Source: Tetracentron sinense
Lineage: Eukaryota; Streptophyta; Magnoliopsida; Trochodendrales; Trochodendraceae
Reading direction: 5' to 3'
DNA: 64,000 nucleotides
Assembly (NCBI GenBank): GCA_015143295.1
Contig: CM026573.1
Location: forward strand, 7,655,934-7,719,933
In this document: positions 44,024 through 55,500 of the stretch, one piece after another
How the letters are laid out: every line of letters starts with the position of its first letter
Numbering within the stretch: the stretch's first letter is position 1
Notes under the pieces: generated by a model
Seen by the model: only the letters and a program-made list of their open reading frames with translations
What the model was told of the DNA's origin: nothing
Database searches by the model: none
Program-made: the position numbers and the translations under genes

Positions 44024-44816
44024 GGTATATATATACTAGTGGGCGGCACGTGCTATGCATGTGTGAGAGAGATGAGAAGGGGAGAGAGACTGGAAAGAGG
44101 GATCCTGGTCAGGACATTTAAAGAAAAATTAAATATTTTGGGTATAGAAACTTGAGGGATTTTTTAGATCAAAATAAAATTGTGAGACATGTTAGTATAA
44201 AAAGGGACATTTTGAGAATCAAAAACTCTATTTTTTCTCTTGAAAAGTAGTTACCATATAGAGAGGTTGTGCCTCTTCATTGAGAGAGACCAATGAGGGA
44301 GCATGAGAGAAGATAATGATAAAGATTTGAGGGACTCGTGGATATATAAAGGAATTATTGTTAGTTGTAGTTGATATTACTTTAACACCTCTACTAACTT
44401 TTCTCATCTAATAAGATAACATGATATCTTAATTTTTTTTTATAAGGAGTTATGGACAAAATGGGAGAAATTTAAAAAATTCATCCTATTAACTACGTTC
44501 ACAGTAAGATACCATAAAATTGAGACTCATTAGGAATTAAAAAAAAAAATTAACCAACTTTTTAACCCTGTTCTCTCATTATAATGGTAGAGATACATTT
44601 TTTTTTTGGGTAAACAACTAATATATTAACAAACTGAAAAGATTAAAGAGCTGACACTGGTAAAATAATTGTGTCTGAATCAAAAGGGTTGGATAAAACC
44701 AATCTAGAACAAGGACTAACAATGCCATTTTGACTAAGAGAGCTTTTTTACAAGAGAGCTTCATAATTTGTCAATTGAGAAAGAGCTTGAGCGATGGCAT
44801 TTGAGAAACTCCTCCA

Positions 44817-45016
44817 CCGAGGGGTGACTCAGTGGTCTCTGGGCAAGCTGTAAACTCGGATGTCCTAGGATCAACTTCCCATGCCCTCTCGGGGCCAGCC
44901 ACCAGGTTGGGGTTATCCTGACTATTAACTTGCATGTTGTGGGCGGTGGCCCTGCCATGTGTTGAGGCGATTAGTCGGTCAAAGACTGGACACCCCTTAC
45001 CAAAAAAAAAAGAAAC
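44817..45016 (+). mobile_element. tRNA-derived SINE with long target duplication
   Basis: GGGGTGACTCAGTGGTCTC and, about 45 bp later, AGGATCAACTTCCC act as A- and B-box-like stretches; the unit ends in an A-rich tail near 45002. It is flanked by a 33-bp imperfect direct repeat, 44784-44816 and 45017-45049 (both contain GCATTTGAGAAACT), with four mismatches. Confidence 0.75.
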
Positions 45017-45399
45017 AGTTTGAGCAATCGCATTTGAGAAACTCTTCCATATAGCTTTTGCATCTTTCATAATAGTAGTAACATTCTAGTGAATTTCAAA
45101 GGTGTGATTGTTCAGAAAATCAAGAATTTGAGAAGCATTCCCTTCTTGAATAAACTTTGACTAACCTTGGGATTCATCTATGGGCGATGAGAGCTTTGGC
45201 TTAAAAAATGTGAGCACTACCATGTGACCAACCTTGGATGTCGATATACTATATTAGGATGGTTCTTGAATTGTCATCTTAGTTTTTCTTCCTATGTTCC
45301 TACAATTGTGATTGTTACATGTAATCGTGTGATCTCCTTCTTAGCATGTCATGATTCTCCCTAGCCCACACCCATGAGTAGGGCGGAGTCAAGGCAGTT

Positions 45400-45443
45400 A
45401 AACCCTCTATACTTTTGAAAAAAATAATTTAATAGGGCATATC
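45400..45443. repeat. Left stump of an AT-rich tandem array
   Basis: ACTTTTGAAAAAAATAATTT then AATAGGGCATATC is the same unit as in the array at 49627-49900. The two pieces are separated by the inserted retroelement. Confidence 0.6.
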
Positions 45444-45982
45444 TGTTGGGAATTGCCTAAAATTCTATTTTGAGAGAAATTCTAATTTGGGTGAAACTCC
45501 ATTATTATTGAGTTATTAGAATTTGGTAAGTCCTAATTTATTTGAGATTAGAATCTGAGTAATATCCTAATTGATTTATTTTAGGAAAGTCCTAATTGGT
45601 GTAGGATTTGGTTTGGGAAAGTCCTAATTGGAGTGAGTTTTGGTGGCTACAAATAAGCCTAGGGTGGAGACTTAAGGAATAATCAATCAAGAAAGAACCT
45701 AAAGAGGGAGAATAGATAGGGATTGTTCTTGGGTTTATTGAGAAGGTGACTTGAGTGGGTTGTACAAGGGGCTTTTGGCTTGAGTTATGATTTAATCTGA
45801 GAGGAGAGTGTGGATCTTGTACTGAGTTTCTCAAGATTTCTCTTAATAAGAAGAATTAATCGGATCTTGACCTGTGGATGTAGGCAGGTTATTGTCGAAC
45901 CACGTATTTCTCTTGTGTTTTTCCTTATGTGTGTGTTTGGTTTATTCTTTTCTGTCGGTATTATTTTGTTATTTCCCCAACA
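45444..45982 (+). repeat. 5' LTR of the decayed copia-type element
   Basis: 539 bp, TGTTGG...CCAACA ends. It contains TACAAATAAGCC as a TATA-like box near 45649 and the motif GGTTATTGTCGAACCACGTA close to the 3' side, also found near 49531. Confidence 0.72.
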
Positions 45983-46093
45983 ATTGGTATTAAAGCTATA
46001 TGTTAGTTTGGACAACTTTCTGCGCAGGAGTTTTGAAAGAAAAGAGGCTTCATTCTGCTGAAATAGTGCAAAATGGAGGGACATACTTTGGAG

Positions 46094-46170
46094 ATGCTCT
46101 CACAGTTTCAAATAGTATGAACATTCTTCTAATAAAGTGGTTATTAGATTCAGGGGCTTTGTTTGATGGA
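46094..46170 (+). pseudogene. Copia protease relic
   Basis: The frame reads GDALTVSNSMNI, then WLLDSGALFDG, matching the aspartic protease entry of copia polyproteins (usual DSGAS/T). Flanking frames are broken. The catalytic DSG is kept. Confidence 0.6.
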
Positions 46171-47210
46171 ATAGTTCAGACTTTGAGAGGGATAGCTTGT
46201 GTCCCTATGTTGCGATGAAATCTAATTTCACTTGGCCAGCGATACTTCATATGCTGTTACTACACAACAGGAGGAGGAGTGATCAAAATAAAGCAGGGAA
46301 GACGAGAATGCTTAGTTTTGATGAAGGGGAAGAAGTGTGGCAATTTATATCTCCTGGATGGAATACGAACATAGGTGGAACTACTACAAGGTCTGCAGGA
46401 ATCGGAAACCGGATGTTATGTGGTGGATAGAAAGCTCACCTAGGTTTTCTTTCGCAGTTAGTGCAGAGATGAGTATTCCAGTGAGTTTCTGAAAGGATGG
46501 AGATGGTGAAATGCCTTTGGCGGAGAGGATGAGTCAATTTCCTCGTCTGAGGTTCTTCTAGAAATGATGACGGGTTTTCATGCTACACATGGGTTTTGCC
46601 TATGTTTGATCGAACCTGGTGAATGGCTTTCTGGGAGGGGGGGTTCGAGGGTGTGTGGTTGGTGGGTCCCTTTCGCAGATGTTTCAGAGATGGGTATGCC
46701 AAAATTTTGATTGGTGGGTCTCTTTCATAGATCGTACGGAGATAGGTAAGTCAAACGGTTGTTTGCGGTATTTACAAACGAGTTTTGAGATAATTGCAAA
46801 TGGGGTTACAAAATTTTGAGAGAGGTTTTGGTTTGAGGTGGAGGTGCTTCCTGGATGTGGATAATGCGGTGTTCTATCTTGAAGGTTTGTTTGGTATTAG
46901 CAAATCGATTCTCTTGATTGCGGTAGTGTCGCGGAATTCTTGCCAATGTGAAGATTTGTTGAATGTGGCTTGAATTAAAAGAAAACCAAGACCACCGATC
47001 TATCAGTCAGGGTAGCGCCGATTGATCGGTGGGGCGTTGTGAAATATGCTTGGAGCGTCAATCAATCGGCCAGGGTGGCATCGATTGATCGACCAAAGCG
47101 GGATTAGTCCGTATTTTTTGTTTTGGAAACTTCTATTTTGAGGAGACTTTCTATTTGTCTATGACTTCTGGTTTAGGCCTATAAATAGGGGATTATAGGT
47201 CTAAGGTTTG

Positions 47211-49199
47211 TGTCGCGACCCAAAATACCCCATAGGAGTTAGGGATATTTTAGCTCGGACCGTCGTATCATACCACCTTGTATGACACATAAGACACATA
47301 TACTTACCATCCTGTCAGAGTACATAAGTTATAAAACATAGCGGAAACGATTTATAATAAAATACTCCTATAATTCAGTCCAAGTCTGGACCAACAGAAC
47401 ATATCCAAAAATATGGAGTGGACAAGTCTCACTCTCAACATACACAAAATATCAGTAGCATTCCTCTCATCCTCTCAACATAAATCAAAATTGAGCCACT
47501 TATCCAGTGATCCATCATCCTGGTAGTGGTCCATAGAGGGCTCCGGATCATAGTATTCTTCCTCTATCTAAGGCTCCGTGCCACAGACATCAAATGGAAC
47601 ACGTGCACCTGCTGAAGTCAATAATCGGCTGAGCATGGAATACTCAGTGATATACAAACTACTAACCAACAGTGACTAATATCATGAACATGCATAAGCT
47701 TAGAGAATAACATTCGTGAAAGTAGTTACAAAAATCATTTTCTTAACAGTAGTCGTGTGAAATCAAAACCAGGTAAATCTTGTCATGTGATAATCATGTT
47801 CTTGTGAGTTTTTGTGAATTCTTGCAAAAGTTGGGATTCCTTGTGAGCATGCGAGGATCTGAGTATGCATGATTTTCTTGTGAACTTGCGAGCTTGTAAA
47901 CTTGTGAGACATGACTACTTGTGATTCCATGTATAGTGGGATTCCTTGTGAGCTTTGAAACGATCTTAGAACTTGTCACTTACCAACCCATAGTTTGGCC
48001 TTATCACTTGTGAGCTTGTGAGAATTCTTTTAATCAAAACCTTGCTTATGAACTTTTTGATATACCCTTTTCTTGTGAGAAAACATCGGATCATGCGAGA
48101 CTTGTAAACATCATGCTAAACTTGTGAACATAAGGTGCATATAGTACTTGTGAATATTATGGTAAACTTAGAAAACTTATAAACATGACATCATATTCAT
48201 AGAATTTCAATACTAGTGATAGCTTACATCTTATATCCAAATCATCATCCAATCAATTCAAAAACAACTTTAAACATAGTGTTTTGCTTTAAAAATAATA
48301 GCACAAGGTAGGTAGTAGAGTATATCTACCTTTCTTAGATCAAAACTTTGATCTAAACTAGTTGAGAAAGGTTTGGAAACAAGGATGACTCATTTGTTGA
48401 AAATCAACTCAAGAGCACCCAAGATTCCAAGTCCAACAAGCTTTTCCTTCTTCCTCTTTCTTCTCTTCTCTTTCTCTCTCTTTTTCTTAGTGTCCTAGGG
48501 TTTGTGAAACCCTAAGACACGAAATTGGCTTATTTATAGCCAAAGGGGATGAGTCAAAAACTCAAACACCCCCCAAAATATCCCAGGAGGTCAGCCATAG
48601 GCAAAACAAACACCACCGATCGACCGGTAGAGATGATCGGTCGACCGGTCAAAAATCACCTCTCTGTCCAAAAACCCCATACAAATTTTCGTGCCTTCGG
48701 TCGACCAATAAGGAGGTTCGGTCGACCGGTCAAGGTTCGGTCGACCGGATTTTCCTGTTTTTCCTTTGTTTTGCCCTGTGCTTTGCTCTTTTTCCATTTC
48801 CTTCTTCTACGCTTATACTTATTTTACTTTGCCTGCTTTTAACCTTTCATACATTAACTTTAACCTTTCATACATTAACTTTAAGTTTTAAATTAAAATA
48901 AGGAAGTACCCCTCATTTGAATCCAATAAAAATACTTAGAAATTCCAATTCCTCACAACTCAAAATCTGAATTTCCAGTTTTAGGCAAAAACCAATAAAT
49001 CCGGTTTGTCGTAACTTTTTCCATTACTCAAAAACCATTCTAACCATATGCATAAAATCCCATAAAATCAACTAAACTTGGTTAACCTATAACCAACCAT
49101 TACCGGAACTTTTTATCTCAAAATTCAGAAATTTACATTTCATGGTTACTATTCACCGCCCTATTCACAAGCTGTGAAAATGAGATCCGGGGTTCTACA
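47211..49199. mobile_element. Solo LTR, 1,989 bp, probably Ty3/gypsy type
   Basis: It starts TGTCGCGACCCAAAATACC and ends GGGGTTCTACA. An exact 5-bp duplication GTTTG lies at 47206-47210 and 49200-49204. No primer site, coding region or second LTR is present, so it is a recombination-derived solo LTR. It contains CTTGTGAGC-type direct repeats (about 47800-48180). A GGTCGACCGGT-rich patch lies at 48617-48752. Confidence 0.88.
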
Positions 49200-49344
49200 G
49201 TTTGTATGATCATGATTATGAGAATGTGAATGTAAATGGCTCTCGGGGGAGAGCGGGTTTTGATCTTGAGGAGAGTCCTAGTTGTTCTCATGAGGAGTGA
49301 GAGATAATAGAAAAAATTTAAGCATACTAGAACTTGAGAAAATG

Positions 49345-49626
49345 TTGAAGGAAGGATAGATAGAGATTTTTCTTGGGTTCATTGAGAAGGTAACTTGAGT
49401 GAGTTGTACAAGGGGTTTTGAGCTTGGATTGAGATTTAATATGAGAGGACAGTGTGGATCTTGTATTGGGTTTCTTAAGGTATCTCTGAATAAGAAGAAG
49501 CAATCGGATCTTGACTCGTGGATGTAGTCAGGTTATTGCCGAACCACATATATCTCTTATATTTTTTCTTATGTGTGTGTTTGGTTTATTCTTTTCTGTT
49601 GGTATTATTCTGTTATTTCCCCAACA
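49345..49626 (+). repeat. 3' LTR part of the decayed copia-type element
   Basis: Matches the last ~280 bp of the LTR at 45444-45982 with many substitutions and ends CCCCAACA. The upstream part of this LTR is too diverged to align by eye. Confidence 0.68.
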
Positions 49627-49900
49627 ATAGCCATATGACAACTCTCGATCTTTTGAAAAAAAAAATTATATTATGTTGTTTAATTATTTCACATGACATA
49701 GCCATGGTAAGAGGGCATCTTTCCCTTGAACTTTTGAAAAAAATTGTATTGTATTATTTAATTGTTTAATAGGACATATCCATTGAACAAGGGGCAACCA
49801 TCCCATAAAATTAGTTTTGAAAACAAAAAATATTTTTATATTATATTATTTTATTATTTAACAAGACATAGCCATAAAATAATGTGACAACTACACAAAT
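49627..49900. repeat. AT-rich tandem array, units of 71-92 bp
   Basis: Units begin with ATAGCCAT-type words at about 49627, 49698, 49776 and 49868. Each contains CTTTTGAAAAAAA-type and TATTATTTAATT-type stretches. The same unit lies left of the copia-type element. Confidence 0.72.
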
Positions 49901-49929
49901 TTTTTTTTTTGTTCATTGGAGACCACATG

Positions 49930-50065
49930 GACCTATAGGCTATTCAATGAGGGGTAGCCTCCCATAAACCCTCCCAAACCTGATGTAGATGGAATTCGAC
50001 CTCAGGTCTCTGATACGTCACCAAGAGACTTTACCAACTAAACTAGCTCAAAAATTTGGCCGTCA
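49930..50065 (-). mobile_element. tRNA-derived SINE fragment, minus strand
   Basis: On the minus strand TAGTTTAGTTGGTAAAGTC is a good A box and CTGAGGTCGAATTCC a good B box, about 40 bp apart. This is the tRNA-like head of a SINE; the plus-strand T run at 49900-49909 may be its tail. Confidence 0.65.
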
Positions 50066-51270
50066 AAATATCCCCCGACAAGAAAAACTAGCTCCACCCT
50101 GCTCATTTGCCTTTAAGTCTACGTGGACAACTAAATAACTCACCTTGCCATAAATAGGGTATAGTAGTCATTATCTCCCAGTTAAAGGCAATCTTATTAC
50201 TCATTCTTATCTCATTTTTTTTTTAAAATAATAAACTAACAACAAACTCACATACACCGCACTTACACACACATCCCTCAATCTCAACGCAAGTCTTTAA
50301 CCACACACACTCCTCATTCATGTGTTTCCTTAGTTTTCCTCTCATCAGCCTTCACCTCTCACCTGCTAAAGTACCCTTATTCTTCACTAGTTTTCTTTCT
50401 TGGGTGTGGATGATGGTTAGTTGATTAGTTTGGCACCACCTGAGCTACTATATTGGGCATATGTGAGATGTCCACTTGCCACATCACCAATGACTCTGAT
50501 CCTAGGAGTAGTACAGCCCACAAATGAGGAATATTACACCACAGGCTCCAGCCTAACCCAAGAAACAGGTTTCGTCATTAGTCTTCATTGAAGGTGTCCA
50601 AATCATTGCAATTGACATTTAGAATTGCCCCAGTGGTGGGGTTTGGCCTCCATGTTGAGGGCGGTCTGGGGATCCAATCCTCCCGGGTGACGAGTCAGCA
50701 GGAGCTTCACTCTCCCAAGCTAACCACCAACCGTAGTCAAATGATACCCTTACCAAAATATATATATATATATATATATATAATTAATTTAAATAAGATT
50801 AAGCAAAGTTTAATACGACTATAGTCAAATGCAACTTTCCTCTTTCCTCCGTTAGGGTTGAGATCAGGAGTGCAGCACGGGGCATGGCGTTGGCAATTTA
50901 AACGGGCATGAAATTCACAATTAAAAAAAAATACCAAGAATAAAGTAGATTGATGGTATATGCATTTAAGTCCTGTGGTTCTGTTCAACTCCCATCCCTT
51001 GATTTACCCTAGTGTCCATAGGGAAAAATTTTCAAATGGCTTAGTGTGCACAACCGAAGGGACTAGTCCTTGCCTCGAAGGGTTTGGGACACCCTCCATT
51101 ACCAAAAAATAAAAAAACATTAGTAACCCTCTTTGATTGCGGAGAAAAAACATGTAAAAGAATATATTAAAATTAGGAAATTAGGAAAAAATATTAAAAA
51201 AAATAAATATCCTTTCTTCTATTATTTGTTTTCACCTATTATATTAACAACCAAAGAGGGACAAGGAAAG
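50066..51270. other. Intergenic DNA with SINE-like pieces
   Basis: Near 50626-50782 a unit with GGGGATCCAATCCTCCC as B box ends in a (TA)n run (50756-50782), similar in style to the SINE at 18429. Near 51000-51110 a further unit ends in an A-rich tail. No gene is seen. Confidence 0.45.
50626..50782 (+). mobile_element. Probable SINE with (AT)n tail
   Basis: TGCCCCAGTGGTGGGGTTTGG is A-box-like and GGGGATCCAATCC is B-box-like, and the unit ends in a (TA)n run of about 13 repeats. No exact target duplication was found. Confidence 0.55.
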
Positions 51271-51275
51271 ACACA

Positions 51276-51694
51276 GGATCTTCTCTAGTTGGTGCTGACG
51301 AGGAGACCGCCAACACTCACCCCCAAGACGCTATTAGAGATAAGTTTAGAGAATACAAAATGATGTAATAAGGTGAGATGAGATACACCCATGTCTAGGT
51401 AGATTTGAATTTTAGAATAGTAACAAATATTAGATTTGATTAAGATTGTATTTTTATTAGGATTTTATTTGATTATGATGTAATTATGTTTCTATGTTGA
51501 GACAGATGATCTCTATATAATCCTTAATAAGGAGTCATTACAATCACTCAAGAATTCTCAACATAATCTTTTTTCTATAAGGTGCCACATAAGCTTGTAC
51601 ACGCCAACCAAGGCATTGGTTTGGTGCACACACTTGGTTGACATGCACAAGCTTATGTGGCGCCTTTGGAGCCAGCATCAACCGAAAAAGATCC
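51276..51694. mobile_element. Inverted-repeat element with an inner 83-bp hairpin
   Basis: Ends GGATCTTCTCTAGTTGGTGC and, inverted, GGATCTTTTTCGGTTGATGC. Close to the right end a near-perfect hairpin (51581-51663) pairs GGTGCCACATAAGCTTGT with its inverse around CCAACCAAG. Flanking AAAGACACA and AAAGAAAAG match at six of nine positions. Confidence 0.55.
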
Positions 51695-52170
51695 AAAGAA
51701 AAGGAAAACCAGGTGCCAAAGAAAGGTATATCTCAGTGCTTTAAGGAAAAAAGTTCAGTGCCTTCTCAAACTTCATCCATAAGCAAGATCACTAATCTTT
51801 TAGGAAACAACTAAGATCATGCTGCCTCCATATGTTCTTATGTCACTAGCCTGACTATATGATGCTTCATGGTGTGAATAAGTACTTGATCTTTTCATTT
51901 CGCAGTTCATCCTATTTCTTATGTAATGCAGTTGAACCAGATGCTTAAGATAACAGAAAAAAGACCAGATAAGATTGCTGAAAGATCAAATTAGAGAGAG
52001 AGGGAGAGAGATGTTGCTCCTACTGGTTGTTGCTATGGCAGTATAAAATGCAGTCCAAACAGGAATCCTGTTCCGACATTCCTAGTCTATCAAGAGCCAC
52101 ATATTTGGTTAAGGGAAATGATTAAGTCACTACAAAATATGCCCCTCTAGACGGCAGCATCAGTTACAGG
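51695..52170. other. 3' flank of the HIPL1-like gene
   Basis: Presumed 3' untranslated region and downstream DNA. It has a GA-rich patch (51996-52010) and no coding frame. Confidence 0.45.
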
Positions 52171-52573
52171 TTACAAGATAAAGCCCAGCAGAAGCAACAA
52201 TGAAGAACAAAAAAAGAGAACCAGCTCCTTTTGTGGGTAACTCAACCGGATTCCATATGAAGGTGAAGGACCAGGACCCGGACTCGCAACAGCTGTAACA
52301 TTTTCCTTTGAGCAAGTGTAGTTGCAGCGACTTGGACGAACAACTCTGTACACACCAGTGCTGGTTAAAATAAAGATATCCTTCTTGTTATCCTCACCAA
52401 ATGAGAATATGTAATCCAAAGCCGGGAGATGACTTCCCGGTACAGATTTGCATTGGATGGGAGAGTCATGAGCACAACTGAAGGGAACCTGGGTAGTAGT
52501 GAACTTCCCACTGTTTTCTGGGTTTTCGGAACCAGCCCATATAGCACTTGCATACAAATCTGCATACAAATAC
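52171..52573 (-). CDS. HIPL1: HIPL1-like last exon with GPI-type tail
   Basis: 403 nt, acceptor TTTCAG, stop at 52171. It finishes the propeller ([39 protein letters not shown]) and adds the Pro-Gly-Ser linker and the hydrophobic C-terminus expected for GPI anchoring. Confidence 0.93.
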
Positions 52574-55500
52574 CTGAAAATCCATTTGCATTCACGACGG
52601 TTAACAAGACTATTCAAGTTTCTACACACACCACTAATCAAATAATCTTATGAATCATCACACTCGGTGGACTAAGCCACTCACCTTCCATACGTGCATG
52701 GATCGGTCATGGAACGATAGAAATAGCCACCTATGATTGACGCAGATCCTTCATTTTTATTTATATCAGAGTGGTTGTATCCCATTACAGGGAAGATTGG
52801 GTTTATGGAGTTGGTAGACGTATTTCCCCCAGGTGACAGTGGAGGATTGTAAACAAGAGGGCCCTCGTAAACTCGCCAACCATAGTTCCCACTTTTACTG
52901 ATGATATCCACCTCTTCATATCGGTCCTATAGGATTCTAATGATTGTAAGCAAAAAATGTAAGGCAACTCAAGAACAAATAACATCATTGAGAGAACAGA
53001 GAAATTAAAACAGATTAAAAGAATACAGTAATCTAAATGTAGTATATATATTAATACCAAATACGAGAAAGAAAATTAACTTAAGCATTTTTCTCATAAT
53101 GGTCGTGCACCTCTGATGATGTGAGCCTTGTTGTGCAAAGTGTCTTGCATTTAGCTTGTTACAACTTCAATACTGCTCAGTGCTGAGCTCATTGGGGGGT
53201 TAGTGGCCCCCTTATCCAATGGTTCCGGGGGGCTCTGTCCCCCAAAACTTTTTTTGGCACAAGCAGATGCACGCCCATACGTTTTTTTTGGAGATTTCCT
53301 AATTGTATTAGGAGTTTGTTTCAAGTTAGGTTTCTAACCGGGTACATAATATAATATTCAGTCTAGGGTTTTATATTCTACAGAGAACAAGTTTGTTTGA
53401 GAGGCTGTGAGAGAGTGATCTCTGTAATCTCTTTGCTTTGAACTAGTGAAGAAGGCAACCTCTCTGTTGACGTAGCTCACATTGGGTGATCACGTAAATC
53501 CTGTGTGTTCTTTGTCTTCTGTTTTGTATTTGCTGGTTATTTCACCACAAGCCTGATGGGTGCTACGAGCATCAGTCTTTTTAACAGAATGGAATGCTCT
53601 AGTTGCATAGTTTAAAGAAAAGCTTATCAATCAAACAGTTGTGATATCTGATTGGGCCACATGCAGTATGATAAGTGCCGATCAAATCAATGGTTTAGAT
53701 TGGTGAGCATATGGTTGCAGCTAGATTCGTAGAATTAGTTGTAATATAATCACCCTATGTTAAAGAGAATTAGAAGAAGAATCTCGAACCTCCCCAGTAT
53801 CGGCACACATAAAGTAGGAAGGCCTTTCTGAATCAAAACTACATCTCCAGGGGTTTCTTAATCCTAAGGCCCAGATTTCCGGCTGCAATTCCTTATCGTC
53901 GGAGAAAGGATTATCTGTGGGGATAGAATAGTTTCCCCATAGACCACGATCATATATTTCTGATTCACCTGGAAATACATTGCAAAGGTGAGAAGGAATG
54001 GTTAACAGAGTACAAGAAATAAGCTTATCAAGTAAACTTGCTTGTTCATCCTACTTGCTTCATAAAATAACAGTGGAAAAAAAGAAAGAAATGTTTGTTT
54101 ATGAAGGAAATCTAAGACACCCATAAGGTAGACCATAAGGAAAATTTACCAATGGCATATCAATAATGAGGCACACATGCAAAGAGAAGGAAGTTGTAAC
54201 ACTTCAGGTCAATCTATGCGAAAAATTAATCGTTTTATAGATCATAGGCATTTGTTTTATAGTCTGCTTTCTTCATTCTCATTCTTTTTCCAGACAAAAT
54301 ATTGTCATGAAATCATCTAATCAGGTCAATTTTTGGGGTAGGAGAGCACAAAGATAGGGTTTCCCCACTTATTTAAGCCATTGGAACTGTTGGTACTTGG
54401 TAGACTGTCCTCAGCATTCCTCAGATGGGCAACTAGTGCTAATCTTAGCATTATCAGTAAGAAAATTTTAATTGTGCTAGCGTTATAGAAATGTAATTGT
54501 TTCCGGAAAACTTCTAAGCAGATTCGAATTCAAAGCACAATGGTGGAAATAATGGCAATTGAGCATTTCAAACGAATTAGATAAGATGTTCTGGCTGAGG
54601 GACTATAGCCGCAGCGGGACTTGAGTAATGTAATCACTAAGCACTGGTGTTACATTGGTCATCACCCATTGGACACTACCAAGATGAATTGAATCACCCA
54701 TGCTCTTCCATTTTTGGACTTGGTCAAACTTTGAAGAGGAATGCATAAGGTCAGTCATCAATGAAGGATTTGATCTCATAAAAAGGAATTTATCTTGATG
54801 AATAATTCCAACAGTTGTTACATATCTCATAAAAGAAAAAAAGAATGAACAATTGGACATCGAAAGTTCTGTCCTTCCCTCCCTCCGATTTTGACCACGA
54901 TGGGAAACTTGAAGAGATTTGAAGAATGAAACCCATGATTACTTTGTGAATCCTTGTATCTTTGCTTCTCTTTTTAATGAAACCTATGATTACTTACAAA
55001 AAAAAGATTGACTTACAACAAATGTACCAAAAATGAATCTCCAAAAGATTTCCTCCTGAAATGAGAGGGGTCCCTACTCCCTTCCCATCTATAGGCATTG
55101 GAGACCTCCCTAAGCTCATATTCAAACTCAATTTACCATATGTATCATAATTCCAACTGATACATCATTGGTGCCACACAAGTGACATGTCTATGTTCTT
55201 CCGAGTGGAATCACTCTAGCACTTCTTCATTTCTTAAATTTTCATCTCCCTGCGCATCCATTGAGATTTAATTCATCCTCCAAAATCTTCCACTTCTAGA
55301 GTTCAAAGTAAGCCAACAGGCAACAGCAACACTTTGTCTGCAGTAGTCACCTTCCATCACGGCCGAAGTACATAGCATGGTCAAATTCCCTCGGGTGGAT
55401 AATCTTGTCCAATTCATTAGAAATGCTTTACTAGAATTATTTTTGACATTCTGATTTTAATTTGCATCTGCATATACGTTTTTCTGACATAACCACATTT

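Larger units (their letters stand above)
45444..49626 (+). mobile_element. Decayed copia-type retroelement, interrupted by a solo LTR
   Basis: The left LTR (45444-45982) starts TGTTGGGAATTG and ends CCCCAACA. It is followed by ATTGGTATTAAAGCT, a mutated primer site for initiator Met tRNA. Its last ~280 bp are repeated at 49345-49626, also ending CCCCAACA. Internally only a protease-like relic is readable (DALTVSN, LLDSGALF, 46094-46164). Flanking ATATC and ATAGC differ at one of five bases. A 1,989-bp solo LTR sits inside. Confidence 0.72.
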
